From contig NZ_JANYMP010000012.1 in NCBI RefSeq assembly GCF_025061645.1, positions 62,001 through 126,000 of the forward strand: a stretch of 64,000 bases of DNA. The letters are read 5' to 3'. Shown piece by piece: positions 8,069 through 16,286 of this stretch. The notes below the pieces were generated by a model. It ran no database searches. It saw only the letters and a list, made by a program, of their open reading frames with translations, and was not told the origin of the DNA. The stretch comes from Umezawaea endophytica (GTDB lineage Bacteria > Actinomycetota > Actinomycetes > Mycobacteriales > Pseudonocardiaceae). Each line of letters begins with the position of its first letter. The first letter of the stretch is position 1. The position numbers and the translations under genes were made by a program.

Positions 8069-9577
8069 ATGACGCAGACCGCCCCGGCCGAGTCCGCCGA
8101 AGCGGACGGCGAGCAGACGCGGTTCGCCTCACTGGACCCGCGCACGGGCGAGGTCGTCGGCCACCACCCGGTGCACACCGCCGCCGACGTCGAGGCCGCC
8201 GTGCTGCGCGCCCGCACGGCCGCCGCGGAGTGGGCCGCGCTGGGCTTCGACGGCAGGCGTGCGCGGATCACCGAGTGGCGCAAGCTCCTGGTCCGCAAGC
8301 TGGACGAGTTCCAGTCGCTGATCAGCAACGAGACCGGCAAGTCGGCCGACGACGCCCGTACCGAGCTGGCGCTGGTCATCGACCACCTGCACTGGGCGGG
8401 CAAGAACGCCAGCAGGGTGCTCGGCAAGCGCCGCGTGTCGCCCGGGATGCTCATGTACAACCACTCCGCGAGCATCGAGTACAAGCCGCTCGGCGTGGTC
8501 GGCGTGATCGGCCCGTGGAACTACCCGGCGTTCACGCCGATGGGGTCGATCGCGTACGCGATCGCCGCGGGCAACGCCGTGGTGTTCAAGCCCAGCGAGT
8601 ACACGCCCGGCGTCGGCGAGTTCCTCGCCAGGACGTTCGCCGAGGCCTCACCCGAGCACGCCGCCCTGTTCCAGGTCGTGACGGGCTTCGGCGAGACCGG
8701 CGCGGCGCTGTGCCGGGCCGGGGTCGACAAGGTCGCGTTCACCGGGTCCACGCCGACCGGCAAGCGCGTCATGGCGGCCTGCGCCGAGACGCTGACGCCG
8801 GTGCTGGTGGAGTGCGGAGGCAAGGACGCGCTGATCGTCGCGGACGACGCGGACGTGAAGGCCGCCGCCGCGGCGGCGGTGTGGGGCGGGATCTTCAACT
8901 CCGGCCAGACCTGCGCGGGCGTGGAACGCGTCTACGTGGCCGAGGCCGTGGCCGACCAGTTCATCGAGCTGGTCACCAAGCAGGCGTCGAAGCTGCGGCC
9001 CGGTGGCGAGCCGAACGCCCCGTTCGGGCCGATCACCATGCCGCGCCAGGTCGAGGTCATCCAGGCGCACGTGCGGGACGCGCTGGACCGCGGCGGGCGG
9101 GCCGTCGTCGGCGGGCTGGACTCGATCCGGCCGCCGTACGTGGCGCCGATCGTGCTCGTGGACGTGCCGGAGGAGTCCACGGCCGTGACCGAGGAGACGT
9201 TCGGGCCGACGCTGGTGATCACCAGGGTGGCGGACGCGGACGAGGGCGTCCGGCTGGCCAACGCGCTGCGCTACGGGCTCGGCGGCTCGGTGTTCTCCCG
9301 CGGTCGCGGCGAGGAGTTGGCCCGCAAGATGCGCTGCGGCATGGTGTCGGTGAACGCCGTGCTGGCGTTCGCGGCGATCCCCGGCCTGCCGTTCGGCGGC
9401 GTCGGCGACTCCGGGTTCGGCCGCATCCACGGCGAGGACGGCCTGCGCGAGTTCGCCAGCCCGCAGTCCGTGACCCGGCTGCGCTTCCGGGCGATGCTGA
9501 ACCCGATGACCTACGAGCGGGGCTCGCGCACCGTGCGCCACGTCGTCCGGCTCACCAGGATGCTCTACGGCCGCTGA
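8069..9577 (+). CDS. NAD(P)-dependent aldehyde dehydrogenase
   Basis: A 502-residue class-3-like aldehyde dehydrogenase that oxidises an aldehyde to its acid. Catalytic landmarks are present in order: the cofactor-binding and oxyanion Asn in GVIGPWNYPAF, KPSEYTP, the general-base Glu in VLVECGGKDA, the nucleophilic Cys in GQTCAGVERVYV, and EETFGPTL near the C-terminus. The C-terminal tail after the catalytic domain (about 30 residues, ending MTYERGSRTVRHVVRLTRML) is basic and amphipathic and may contact membrane, as in membrane-associated relatives. GGAGGG lies just before the ATG at 8069. A strong terminator follows. The substrate cannot be assigned. Confidence 0.92.
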   Translation: MTQTAPAESAEADGEQTRFASLDPRTGEVVGHHPVHTAADVEAAVLRARTAAAEWAALGFDGRRARITEWRKLLVRKLDEFQSLISNETGKSADDARTELALVIDHLHWAGKNASRVLGKRRVSPGMLMYNHSASIEYKPLGVVGVIGPWNYPAFTPMGSIAYAIAAGNAVVFKPSEYTPGVGEFLARTFAEASPEHAALFQVVTGFGETGAALCRAGVDKVAFTGSTPTGKRVMAACAETLTPVLVECGGKDALIVADDADVKAAAAAAVWGGIFNSGQTCAGVERVYVAEAVADQFIELVTKQASKLRPGGEPNAPFGPITMPRQVEVIQAHVRDALDRGGRAVVGGLDSIRPPYVAPIVLVDVPEESTAVTEETFGPTLVITRVADADEGVRLANALRYGLGGSVFSRGRGEELARKMRCGMVSVNAVLAFAAIPGLPFGGVGDSGFGRIHGEDGLREFASPQSVTRLRFRAMLNPMTYERGSRTVRHVVRLTRMLYGR

Positions 9578-9605
9578 CCGGGGTGGCGCGACCACGCCAC
9601 CCCGG
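9578..9605 (+). terminator. Terminator of the aldehyde dehydrogenase gene
   Basis: An 11-bp perfect stem (CCGGGGTGGCG and its complement) with a 6-base loop begins directly after the stop codon. Confidence 0.82.
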
Positions 9606-9616
9606 AGCGGGGTGCC

Positions 9617-9648
9617 GGGCCCGGTGCGGAGACCTCCGCGCCGGGCCC
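9617..9648 (-). terminator. Terminator of the siderophore-binding lipoprotein gene
   Basis: A 14-bp stem with a single G-T pair (outer arm GGGCCCGG) and a 4-base GACC loop lies 5 bases past the stop of the leftward iron-uptake gene. Confidence 0.78.
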
Positions 9649-9652
9649 CGGC

Positions 9653-10663
9653 TCACTTGGCGACCTGCTTCTCCAGGTCGGTCAGCACGGCCTCGGCGCC
9701 GATGACGCCCAGCCCGAGGAACCAGGTCTCGTCCGCGACCGGCTTCGCGTGACCCGCCTTCACCGCGGTCAGGCCCGCCCACAGCGGCCCGGCGAGGATC
9801 TCCTGCTGCGCGGTCTTCGACGCGTCGCCGTAGGTGGCGTAGAGGATCCAGTCGGCGTCGGCCTTGCCGATCTGCTCGGTGCTGACCTCCACCGCGAGGT
9901 CGTCGACCTGCTGGCTCTCCGGCTGCGGCAGCTTCGCGTCGATCAGGATCGTGCCGATGAACGACTTCTTGGCGTACAGCCGGGTCTTGCCCGCGAGGAA
10001 GCGGACCATGGAGATGGTGGGGCGCTTGCCGAACTGCTGCTCGATCTTGGCGCCGACGTCCTCGGCGTGCTTCGCGTAGTCGGCGAGCATCTGCTGGGCG
10101 TCCGCGACGCGGTCGAGCGCGGCGGAGTTGAGCCGGAAGTTCTCCTTCCACGGGTAGCCGGGGCGGATCGCGAACACGGTCGGCGCGATGGCGGAGAGCT
10201 TGGCGTACTGGGCTTCCGCGCGCAGTTGCGATCCGAGGATGAGGTCCGGCTGGAGCTTGGCGATGGCCTCCAGGTTGAGCGCGCTGATCGAGCCGACGTT
10301 CTCCGGCGTGCCCGCCCGGTCGCCGATGTAGGGCGGCATCGTCGGAGCGCCGTCGGGGAACGCGACGCCGACGGGCTTGATGCCGAGCGCGACGACGTTG
10401 TCCAGTTCGCCGCCGTCGAGCACGACGACCCGCTCCGGCTTCTTCTCCAGCTTCGTCTCGCCCATCGCGTGGCGGATCGTCCGGGGGAACTCGCCGGGCT
10501 TGGCGTCGGTGCCGAACGTCTTGCTCTTGTCGCCCGCCTGGCCGAACTCCGCTCCGCCCTGCGCCACGGCGGGCTGCCCGGCGGGTTGGGCCGTCTGGCC
10601 GCACGCGGTCAGGGTGAGCGCGCAGGCGACGGCCGCCGCCCACAGGGTCCTTCGCTTCGACAC
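9653..10663 (-). CDS. Iron-siderophore ABC transporter substrate-binding lipoprotein
   Basis: A 336-residue type III (FecB/FepB-like) binding protein that captures a ferric siderophore outside the membrane and delivers it to an ABC importer. The signal peptide ends in the lipobox LTAC. The two-lobe periplasmic-binding fold shows RVVVLDGGELDNVVALGIKPVGVA, LNLEAIAKLQPDLILGSQ and, in the second lobe, ADWILYATYGDASKTAQQEILAG. The GTG at 10663 follows GAAGGA. Its permease and ATPase genes are not in this window, so it works with a system encoded elsewhere. An excellent IdeR/DtxR box upstream indicates derepression under iron starvation. Confidence 0.93.
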   Translation of the reverse strand: MSKRRTLWAAAVACALTLTACGQTAQPAGQPAVAQGGAEFGQAGDKSKTFGTDAKPGEFPRTIRHAMGETKLEKKPERVVVLDGGELDNVVALGIKPVGVAFPDGAPTMPPYIGDRAGTPENVGSISALNLEAIAKLQPDLILGSQLRAEAQYAKLSAIAPTVFAIRPGYPWKENFRLNSAALDRVADAQQMLADYAKHAEDVGAKIEQQFGKRPTISMVRFLAGKTRLYAKKSFIGTILIDAKLPQPESQQVDDLAVEVSTEQIGKADADWILYATYGDASKTAQQEILAGPLWAGLTAVKAGHAKPVADETWFLGLGVIGAEAVLTDLEKQVAK

Positions 10664-10705
10664 TGGGCGAATCCTTCGCTACTCAAGGTCACTGAACTGC
10701 GATTA

Positions 10706-10724
10706 TTAGGTTCGCCTAACCCTA
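10706..10724 (-). promoter_or_regulatory. IdeR/DtxR-type iron box
   Basis: The 19-base site TTAGGTTCGCCTAACCCTA is a near-perfect match to the actinobacterial iron-box consensus (TTAGGTTAGGCTAACCTAA). It lies 43 bases upstream of the binding-protein start and 81 bases before dhaK, which diverges. Iron-loaded IdeR or DtxR is expected to repress the siderophore-binding lipoprotein. An effect on dhaK is possible but less likely. Confidence 0.87.
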
Positions 10725-10804
10725 GTCGAGGTATTTGTGCCGTTACGACCGCTCGTGACGTGGGGTACTAATGGCATCGGTCAGCGGCGATCGGGAGGGC
10801 AACG

Positions 10805-11806
10805 ATGAAGAAGATCATCAACGATCCGTCCACAGTGGTCGAGGAGTCCCTGAAGGGGATGGCCTCGGCGCACCCGGACCTCATCGAGGTCCAGCTCGAC
10901 CCGGCGGTGGTCGTGCGGGCGGACGCCCCCGTGCCCGGCAAGGTGGCGATCATCTCCGGCGGCGGCGCGGGCCACGAACCCCTGCACGGCGGCTTCGTCG
11001 GCCGGGGGATGCTCGACGCCGCCTGTCCCGGCCACGTGTTCACCTCGCCCACCCCTGACCAGGTCCAGGCCGCCGTGCAGAAGACCGACGGCGGCGCGGG
11101 CGCCCTCCTCATCGTGAAGAACTACACCGGCGACGTGCTCAACTTCGAGACCGCCGCCGAGCTGGCCGAGGCCGACGGCGTTGCGGTCCGCAGCGTCGTG
11201 ATCGACGACGACGTGGCCGTCACCGACTCGCTCTACACGGCGGGCAGGCGCGGGGTCGGCGGGACGCTGCTGCTGGAGAAGGTCGTCGGGGCCGCCGCCG
11301 AGCGCGGTGCCGACCTCGACGGCTGCGAGGCGTTGGCGCGCAAGGTGATCGGCCAGGTCCGGTCGATGGGCCTCGCGCTCGCGGCGGGCACCGTGCCGCA
11401 CGCGGGCGAGCCCGGCTTCACCCTGGCCGACGACGAGATCGAGCTGGGCATCGGCATCCACGGCGAGCCGGGCAGGCGCCGGGTGAAGATCGGCACCGCC
11501 GACGAGATGGTCAAGAGCCTGCTGGACCCGATCCTGGACGACCTGCCCTTCGCGGCGGGCGACCGGGTCCTGCTGTTCACCAACGGGATGGGCGGGACCC
11601 CGCTCATCGAGCTCTACTTGGCGCACGGCATCGCGGAGCGGTTGCTGGCGGAACGGGGAATCGTGGTGGAACGGCGGTTGGTCGGTCCCTTCGTCACCAG
11701 TCTGGAGATGCAGGGCATGAGCCTCACCCTGCTGAAGCTGGACGACGAGCTGGTCGAGCTGTGGGACGCGCCCGTCCACACAGCCGCCCTCCGCTGGGGG
11801 GTCTGA
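10805..11806 (+). CDS. dhaK: PTS-type dihydroxyacetone kinase, substrate-binding subunit DhaK
   Basis: A 333-residue DhaK, full length for the family. It holds dihydroxyacetone as a covalent hemiaminal on a His while DhaL supplies the phosphate. That His is His219 in GIGIHGEPG. Other hallmarks are IISGGGAGHEPLHGGFVG, KNYTGDVLNFETAAELA, the VVIDDDVAV segment and FTNGMGGTPLIELYL. GGGAGGG lies 5 bases before the ATG. It is the first gene of a dhaK-dhaL-dhaM operon with a 2-base gap and then a 4-base overlap. The pathway feeds dihydroxyacetone into glycolysis as dihydroxyacetone phosphate, using phosphoenolpyruvate through the phosphotransferase chain. Confidence 0.96.
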   Translation: MKKIINDPSTVVEESLKGMASAHPDLIEVQLDPAVVVRADAPVPGKVAIISGGGAGHEPLHGGFVGRGMLDAACPGHVFTSPTPDQVQAAVQKTDGGAGALLIVKNYTGDVLNFETAAELAEADGVAVRSVVIDDDVAVTDSLYTAGRRGVGGTLLLEKVVGAAAERGADLDGCEALARKVIGQVRSMGLALAAGTVPHAGEPGFTLADDEIELGIGIHGEPGRRRVKIGTADEMVKSLLDPILDDLPFAAGDRVLLFTNGMGGTPLIELYLAHGIAERLLAERGIVVERRLVGPFVTSLEMQGMSLTLLKLDDELVELWDAPVHTAALRWGV

Positions 11807-11808
11807 CC

Positions 11809-12450
11809 GTGGTGGCGTGTTCGGGGCACGGGGTGGCCGTCGCGATGCGGACGGCGGCCAAGGTGCTGGAGGAGCACCGCGACGAGCTGAGCAGGCTCGA
11901 CCGCGAGATCGGCGACGGCGACCACGGCGAGAACATGCACCGCGGCTTCGCGGCGCTCGTGACGGCGATGGAGCGCGACGCCCCGGACTCACCCGGCGGG
12001 GTGCTGAAACTGGTCGCGATGACGCTGATCTCCAAGGTCGGCGGCGCGGCCGGGCCGCTCTACGGCACGGCGTTCCTGCGGGCCGCGACGGCGGTCAAGG
12101 ACACCGGTGAACTGGACGCGCCCACCGTGGCGGTCGCCCTGCGCGCGGCGCTGGACGGCGTGGTCGCCCGCGGCAAGGCGGAGCGCGGCGACAAGACGAT
12201 GGTGGACGCGCTGCTGCCTGCCGTGCTGGCCGCCGAGTCCGCTGCCGAACGCGGCGAGGACGTCCCCGCGCTGCTGCGGGCCGCGGCCGACGCGGCGGCC
12301 GAGGGCGCGGACTCCACCGTGCTCGTGCTGGCCCGCAAGGGGCGCGCGTCGTACCTGGGCGAGCGCAGCGTCGGGCACATGGACCCCGGAGCCCGCTCCA
12401 CGGCGCTCCTGCTGCGCACCTTCGCCGACGTGGCGAGCGGCCACCGATGA
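11809..12450 (+). CDS. dhaL: Dihydroxyacetone kinase ADP-binding subunit DhaL
   Basis: A 213-residue DhaL. In this family a tightly held ADP is rephosphorylated by DhaM and passes its phosphate to the DHA bound on DhaK. The magnesium-binding Asp cluster is visible as LDREIGDGDHGENMHRG near residues 30-46; further family motifs are ISKVGGAAGPLYGTAFLRAA, KAERGDKTMVDALLPA and RKGRASYLGERSVGHMDPGA. The GTG at 11809 starts 2 bases after the dhaK stop, with a G-rich ribosome-binding site in the dhaK end. The last four bases (ATGA) overlap dhaM, indicating coupled translation. Confidence 0.95.
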   Translation: MVACSGHGVAVAMRTAAKVLEEHRDELSRLDREIGDGDHGENMHRGFAALVTAMERDAPDSPGGVLKLVAMTLISKVGGAAGPLYGTAFLRAATAVKDTGELDAPTVAVALRAALDGVVARGKAERGDKTMVDALLPAVLAAESAAERGEDVPALLRAAADAAAEGADSTVLVLARKGRASYLGERSVGHMDPGARSTALLLRTFADVASGHR

Positions 12451-13145
12451 CCGCTCTCGCGCACCTGGTCGGGATGGTCGTCGTGTCGCACAGCCGGAAG
12501 CTGGCCGAGGGCGTCGCGGAACTGGCCGGGCAGATGGCCCCGGACGTCGTCGTGCTGCCCGCGGGCGGGGACGGCGAGGGCGGGCTGGGCACGGACTACG
12601 CCGCCGTCTCCGTCGCCATGGCCGAAGCGGACTCCGGCGCGGGCGTGGTCGTGCTCTACGACCTGGGCAGCGCCAAGATGGTCGCCGAGATGGCGGTGGA
12701 GGAGAACGACGACGGGCGGGTGCTCGTGGTCGACGCGCCGCTCGTGGAGGGCGCGGTGGCCGCCGCCGTGGCCGCACAGGGCGGCGCGTCGATGGCGGAG
12801 GTGGCCGTGGCGGCGGCGAGCGCAACGCCCGGAGCGCCGCCACCCGCCGCGCGCCGCCCGTCGCTGCGGCTGGTGACGAACGCGGCGAGCCTGGACGTGG
12901 TGCTGACCAACGAGGTCGGGCTGCACGCGCGGCCGTCGGCGCTGCTGGCCCGCACGGTCGCCGGGCTGGACGCGGACGTGCTCGTGCGGTTCGGCGGCGA
13001 CGAGGCCGACGCGAAGAGCGTGCTGGCGCTGATGGGCCTCGGAGCGCCGGGCGGCGCGCGGATCGAGGTCGTGGCCAGCGGCGTGGACGCCGAGGAGGCG
13101 TTGCGGCGCATCGAGGAGCTGGCGGAGCGCGGTTTCGACGAGTGA
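12447..13145 (+). CDS. dhaM: PTS phosphocarrier subunit DhaM (EIIA-Man plus HPr)
   Basis: A 232-residue two-domain phosphocarrier. Residues 1-130 are an EIIA-mannose-type domain with the phosphorylatable His15 in VVVSHSRKLAEG and the GTD and LYDLGSAKMVAEMA segments. After an Ala/Pro-rich linker, residues 145-232 are an HPr domain with His160 in NEVGLHARPSALLA. The Escherichia coli protein also has an N-terminal enzyme I-like domain at its end; that is absent here, so a separate enzyme I must provide phosphate from phosphoenolpyruvate. The conserved serine region of HPr is replaced by DAKSVLALMGLGAP, which fits. It overlaps dhaL by 4 bases. Confidence 0.93.
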   Translation: MTALAHLVGMVVVSHSRKLAEGVAELAGQMAPDVVVLPAGGDGEGGLGTDYAAVSVAMAEADSGAGVVVLYDLGSAKMVAEMAVEENDDGRVLVVDAPLVEGAVAAAVAAQGGASMAEVAVAAASATPGAPPPAARRPSLRLVTNAASLDVVLTNEVGLHARPSALLARTVAGLDADVLVRFGGDEADAKSVLALMGLGAPGGARIEVVASGVDAEEALRRIEELAERGFDE

Positions 13146-13218
13146 ACCGGTAACTTGCACGATCCCGATGGTGAACGTCACCCGGCAGAACACCCGGTCC
13201 GTGGCATAGTCGCCACAA

Positions 13219-13234
13219 GTTACCGTTCGGTAGC
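13219..13234. promoter_or_regulatory. Candidate operator upstream of the hydroxybutyryl-CoA dehydrogenase gene
   Basis: GTTACCGTTCGGTAGC is an imperfect palindrome 14 bases before the start codon. A similar 16-base site lies upstream of ccr (21245-21260). A half-site in opposite orientation (GGTAACTTG) is seen near 13149. A TetR- or GntR-type repressor is likely; its identity is unknown. Confidence 0.45.
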
Positions 13235-13248
13235 ACCGGGAGGTCGTC

Positions 13249-15024
13249 GTGGCGCGCCAGTTCAGCACGGTCGGAGTGGTCGGACTCGGCACGATGGGCG
13301 CGGGCATCGCCGAGGTGTTCGCCCGCACCGGGCTCACCGTGATCGCGGTGGACGTGGACGACGAGGGTCTCGAACGCGGTCGCGGCCACCTGGAGCACTC
13401 GACCGCGCGGGCCGTCGAGCGCGGCAAGCTGGACGCGGCGGGCAAGGCCGAACTGCTCGGCCGGATCAGCACCGGCACGTCGCTCGGGGACCTCGCGGGC
13501 TGCGACCTCGTGGTCGAGGCCGTGCCCGAGCGCATGGACCTCAAGGCGTCCGTGCTCGCCGAACTCGACCGGATCTGCCCGCCCGACACCGTTTTCGCGT
13601 CCAACACGTCATCGCTGTCGATCACCGAGATCGGTGTCCACACCGGACGCCCCGGCAAGGTCGTCGGCCTGCACTTCTTCAACCCGACCCAGGTGCTCAA
13701 GCTGGTCGAGGTCATCCGGTCCGTGGTCACCGAACCCGACGTCGTCGCGGACGTCGTGGCGCTGGTGGAACGGCTCGGCAAGACCCCCGTCGTGATCGGC
13801 GACCGGGCCGGGTTCATCGCCAACGCGCTGCTGTTCGGCTACCTCAACCACGCCGTGCGGATGTACGAATCCCGTTACGCCACAAGGGAAGACCTCGACG
13901 CCGCCATGCGCTACGGCTGCGGCTACCCGATGGGCCCGCTGGCGCTGCTCGACCTCATCGGTCTCGACACGGCCTACGAGATCCTCGACACGATGTACCA
14001 CCAGTCCCGCAACCGGTTGCACGCCCCGGCCCCGGTGCTCAAGCAGATGATCACCGCCGGGCTGCTCGGCCGGAAGTCCGGCCGCGGTTTCTACACCTAC
14101 GACGCCCCCGACTCGTCCACCGTCGTCCCGGACGTGCACACGCCCGCGGCGGCCTCCGACGCGGTCCCGACGCGCGAGGTCCAGCGGGTCGGGGTCATCG
14201 GCACCGGCACGATGGCCACCGGCATCGTCGAGGTGTTCGCCAAGCGCGGCTACGACGTCGTGCTGCGCGCCCGCACGGTCGAGAAGGCCGAAAGCGCGCT
14301 GGCGAAGGTCCGCAAGTCGCTGGAGCGGGCCGTGTCGAAGGGGCGACTGTCCGAAGTGGACGCCGCAGCCGTGCTGGGCCGCGTCTCGCCCGCCGTGGAG
14401 TTCGAGGAGCTGGCCGACTGCGACCTGCTGGTCGAGGCCGTCGCCGAGGATCTGGCCGTCAAGAAGTCCGTGTTCCAGGCGTTGGACGAGGTCTGCAAGC
14501 CCGGCGCGATCCTCGCGACCACCACGTCGTCGCTGCCGGTCATCGAGTGCGCCGCGGCCACCGGCAGGCCCGGCGACGTCGTCGGCCTGCACTTCTTCAA
14601 CCCCGCCCAGGTGATGAAGCTGGTCGAGGTCGTCGACACCATCTCGACGTCGGCCGACGTCGTCGCCACCGCGCGCCGGGTGTGCCTCGACCTCGGCAAG
14701 CAGCCGGTGCACTGCGGCGACCGGGCCGGGTTCATCGTCAACGCGCTGCTGTTCCCGTACCTCAACGACGCCGTCAAGATGCTCGAGGCCCACTACGCCG
14801 ACGCCGACGACATCGACAACGCCATGAAGGTCGGCTGCGGCCTGCCGATGGGCCCGTTCGAGCTGCTCGACGTCGTCGGCCTCGACGTGTCGCTCGCGAT
14901 CGAACGCACCCTGTACCTGGAGTTCCGCGAAGCGGGCTTCGCCCCGGCCCCGCTCCTCGAGCACCTCGTCACCGCGGGGCGACTCGGCCGGAAGACCGGC
15001 AAGGGTTTCCGCGACTACTCCTGA
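13249..15024 (+). CDS. Double-domain 3-hydroxybutyryl-CoA dehydrogenase
   Basis: A 591-residue protein made of two complete 3-hydroxyacyl-CoA dehydrogenase units in tandem. Each has the NAD-binding Rossmann motif (GVVGLGTMGAGIAEVFA at about 9; GVIGTGTMATGIVEVFA at about 315), the substrate Ser (SNTSSLSI; TTTSSLPV), the catalytic His in VGLHFFNP, and a C-terminal helical domain ending in LGRKSGRGFYTY or LGRKTGKGFRDY. The two units are related along their whole length, so the gene arose by duplication and fusion. It interconverts acetoacetyl-CoA and 3-hydroxybutyryl-CoA, between the thiolase and crotonyl-CoA enzymes found at 19.8-24.2 kb. GGGAGG lies 5 bases before the GTG. Confidence 0.93.
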   Translation: MARQFSTVGVVGLGTMGAGIAEVFARTGLTVIAVDVDDEGLERGRGHLEHSTARAVERGKLDAAGKAELLGRISTGTSLGDLAGCDLVVEAVPERMDLKASVLAELDRICPPDTVFASNTSSLSITEIGVHTGRPGKVVGLHFFNPTQVLKLVEVIRSVVTEPDVVADVVALVERLGKTPVVIGDRAGFIANALLFGYLNHAVRMYESRYATREDLDAAMRYGCGYPMGPLALLDLIGLDTAYEILDTMYHQSRNRLHAPAPVLKQMITAGLLGRKSGRGFYTYDAPDSSTVVPDVHTPAAASDAVPTREVQRVGVIGTGTMATGIVEVFAKRGYDVVLRARTVEKAESALAKVRKSLERAVSKGRLSEVDAAAVLGRVSPAVEFEELADCDLLVEAVAEDLAVKKSVFQALDEVCKPGAILATTTSSLPVIECAAATGRPGDVVGLHFFNPAQVMKLVEVVDTISTSADVVATARRVCLDLGKQPVHCGDRAGFIVNALLFPYLNDAVKMLEAHYADADDIDNAMKVGCGLPMGPFELLDVVGLDVSLAIERTLYLEFREAGFAPAPLLEHLVTAGRLGRKTGKGFRDYS

Positions 15025-15052
15025 TCTGCGGCTATGAGCTGGGGAGATGGGT

Positions 15053-15081
15053 CGGCGGCCACCGGTAACCAGTGGCCGCCG
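15053..15081 (+). terminator. Terminator after the dehydrogenase gene
   Basis: A perfect 10-bp stem (CGGCGGCCAC and complement) with a 9-base loop lies 28 bases after the stop codon. Confidence 0.78.
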
Positions 15082-15116
15082 CACACGGGGGCGCCAACGT
15101 TTGGCATGGTGGTGGC

Positions 15117-15749
15117 ATGCGGCGCGCGGTGATCTCGCTCTTGGTGGTGTTGCTCGGGTTGACGAGCGGATGTGCGTACTCGGTACGCGGCGCGGCAGTG
15201 GCGGAACCGGAACTCACCATCGACTCGCCGTTCTCACCGGGCGGCGAGTCCACCGACCCCTCCGTGGACCCGTCCGACGACCCCGACCCGTCGACCTCCG
15301 GCTCGCCCCCCACGTCGACGTCGGCCGACCCCGAGGCCGACCCGGTCAAGAACCTGTGCGGCCTGATGGGCTGGGCGGACCTCCCGTACACCGGCACCGA
15401 CAAGACCGCCGCCCCCACCGCCCGCGACTACGACCCGACCTACGACCAGTCGTGCAAGTGGCAGACCAAGGCGGGCGAACTCGACGTCGGCGTCACCCTC
15501 CGGTACCGCGCGGGCAAACCCGTCGCGCTCCAGGAGAACTCCGGCGAGTACGACCTCAACGGCCGCAAGGTCACCTACCTGGACCGCACCACCGACACCG
15601 AGGTCCAGCCGTCCTGCGTGCTGGTGCTCGACTACGCGGGCGGCGGGCTGGGCATCATCGTGATCGACGGCTCGAACAAGTTCGGCACCATCTGCGACCA
15701 GGGCAAGCACCTGGCCGAAGTGCTGCTGGCGAAGGAACCCAAGAGCTAA
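15117..15749 (+). CDS. DUF3558-type secreted lipoprotein
   Basis: A 210-residue lipoprotein with a short signal peptide ending in the lipobox LTSGC. A Ser/Thr/Pro/Asp-rich linker of about 50 residues follows, then a compact domain with three Cys (NLCGLMGW, SCKWQT, QPSCVLVLDY, ICDQG) in a DUF3558-like arrangement. Proteins of this kind sit on the outer face of the membrane; no function is known. The ATG at 15117 places two Arg before the hydrophobic core, as expected. The stop codon overlaps that of the zinc-ribbon gene coming from the other strand. A related lipoprotein lies at 7 kb. Confidence 0.78.
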   Translation: MRRAVISLLVVLLGLTSGCAYSVRGAAVAEPELTIDSPFSPGGESTDPSVDPSDDPDPSTSGSPPTSTSADPEADPVKNLCGLMGWADLPYTGTDKTAAPTARDYDPTYDQSCKWQTKAGELDVGVTLRYRAGKPVALQENSGEYDLNGRKVTYLDRTTDTEVQPSCVLVLDYAGGGLGIIVIDGSNKFGTICDQGKHLAEVLLAKEPKS

Positions 15750-15952
15750 CCGCAACACCCTCCACCACAACACCCGCCACCCTGCGGCGCCTCCGCCGCG
15801 GCACCGGCCGTCGCCACCCCGACCACGGACAGCAACTTCACCGTGTCGGAGTGACCTTCAGGGCAGTCGGCGGGCTCGGACGACGCACTCATCGGCCGCT
15901 TGACGTCGAACGTCGAACCGCAAGCCTTGCAGCGAAACTCATAGGTGGGCAC
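15746..15952 (-). CDS. FmdB-type zinc-ribbon protein
   Basis: A 68-residue protein of the FmdB/putative regulatory zinc-ribbon family. It begins VPTYEFRCKACGSTFDV, which is the family signature, with CKAC as the first metal-binding knuckle and CPEGH as the second half-site. The tail is Gly/Cys-rich (GGGCCGGGCCG) and may bind additional metal. GGGGAG lies 7 bases before the GTG at 15952, ruling out the longer upstream frame. It is divergent from another zinc-ribbon gene 37 bases away and convergent, with a 4-base overlap, with the lipoprotein gene. The family's molecular role is not established. Confidence 0.85.
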   Translation of the reverse strand: MPTYEFRCKACGSTFDVKRPMSASSEPADCPEGHSDTVKLLSVVGVATAGAAAEAPQGGGCCGGGCCG

Positions 15953-15989
15953 CAGACCATTCTCCCCACCCCCGGTAGCCTGGTCCCTC

Positions 15990-16286
15990 GTGCCACGCCG
16001 CAACCACCCCAAACGACCAGCGTCGGACGACGACCGACCACTGGGCGGCGGCCACGGCTGGGCCCGGACCGAGTCGGCCAGCGACGGCGAGTGGCTGGTG
16101 CGGAACGTGGCGGGGGCGCAGACGACGAAGTACTACCGGTGTCCTGGGTGTGATCATGAGATCCAGCCTGGGACGCCGCACGTGGTGGCTTGGCCTGCGG
16201 CGGATTACGGGTCGGTGGAGGAGCGGAGGCACTGGCACCAGGGGTGCTGGGGGTCTCGCACTCGGAGGCCTCGGAGGGGGTATTGA
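15990..16286 (+). CDS. Conserved actinobacterial zinc-ribbon protein
   Basis: A 98-residue protein with a basic N-terminus (MPRRNHPKRP) and a compact C-terminal domain containing YYRCPGCDHEIQPGTPHVVAWP and RRHWHQGCWGSR. The CxxC, the histidines and the final Cys probably bind one zinc ion. The pattern is widely conserved in actinomycetes, where it is often annotated without good reason as an ATP/GTP-binding protein. The GTG at 15990 has a TAGCCT element 8 bases upstream and no clear ribosome-binding site, so the message may be leaderless. Its function is unknown. Confidence 0.8.
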   Translation: MPRRNHPKRPASDDDRPLGGGHGWARTESASDGEWLVRNVAGAQTTKYYRCPGCDHEIQPGTPHVVAWPAADYGSVEERRHWHQGCWGSRTRRPRRGY

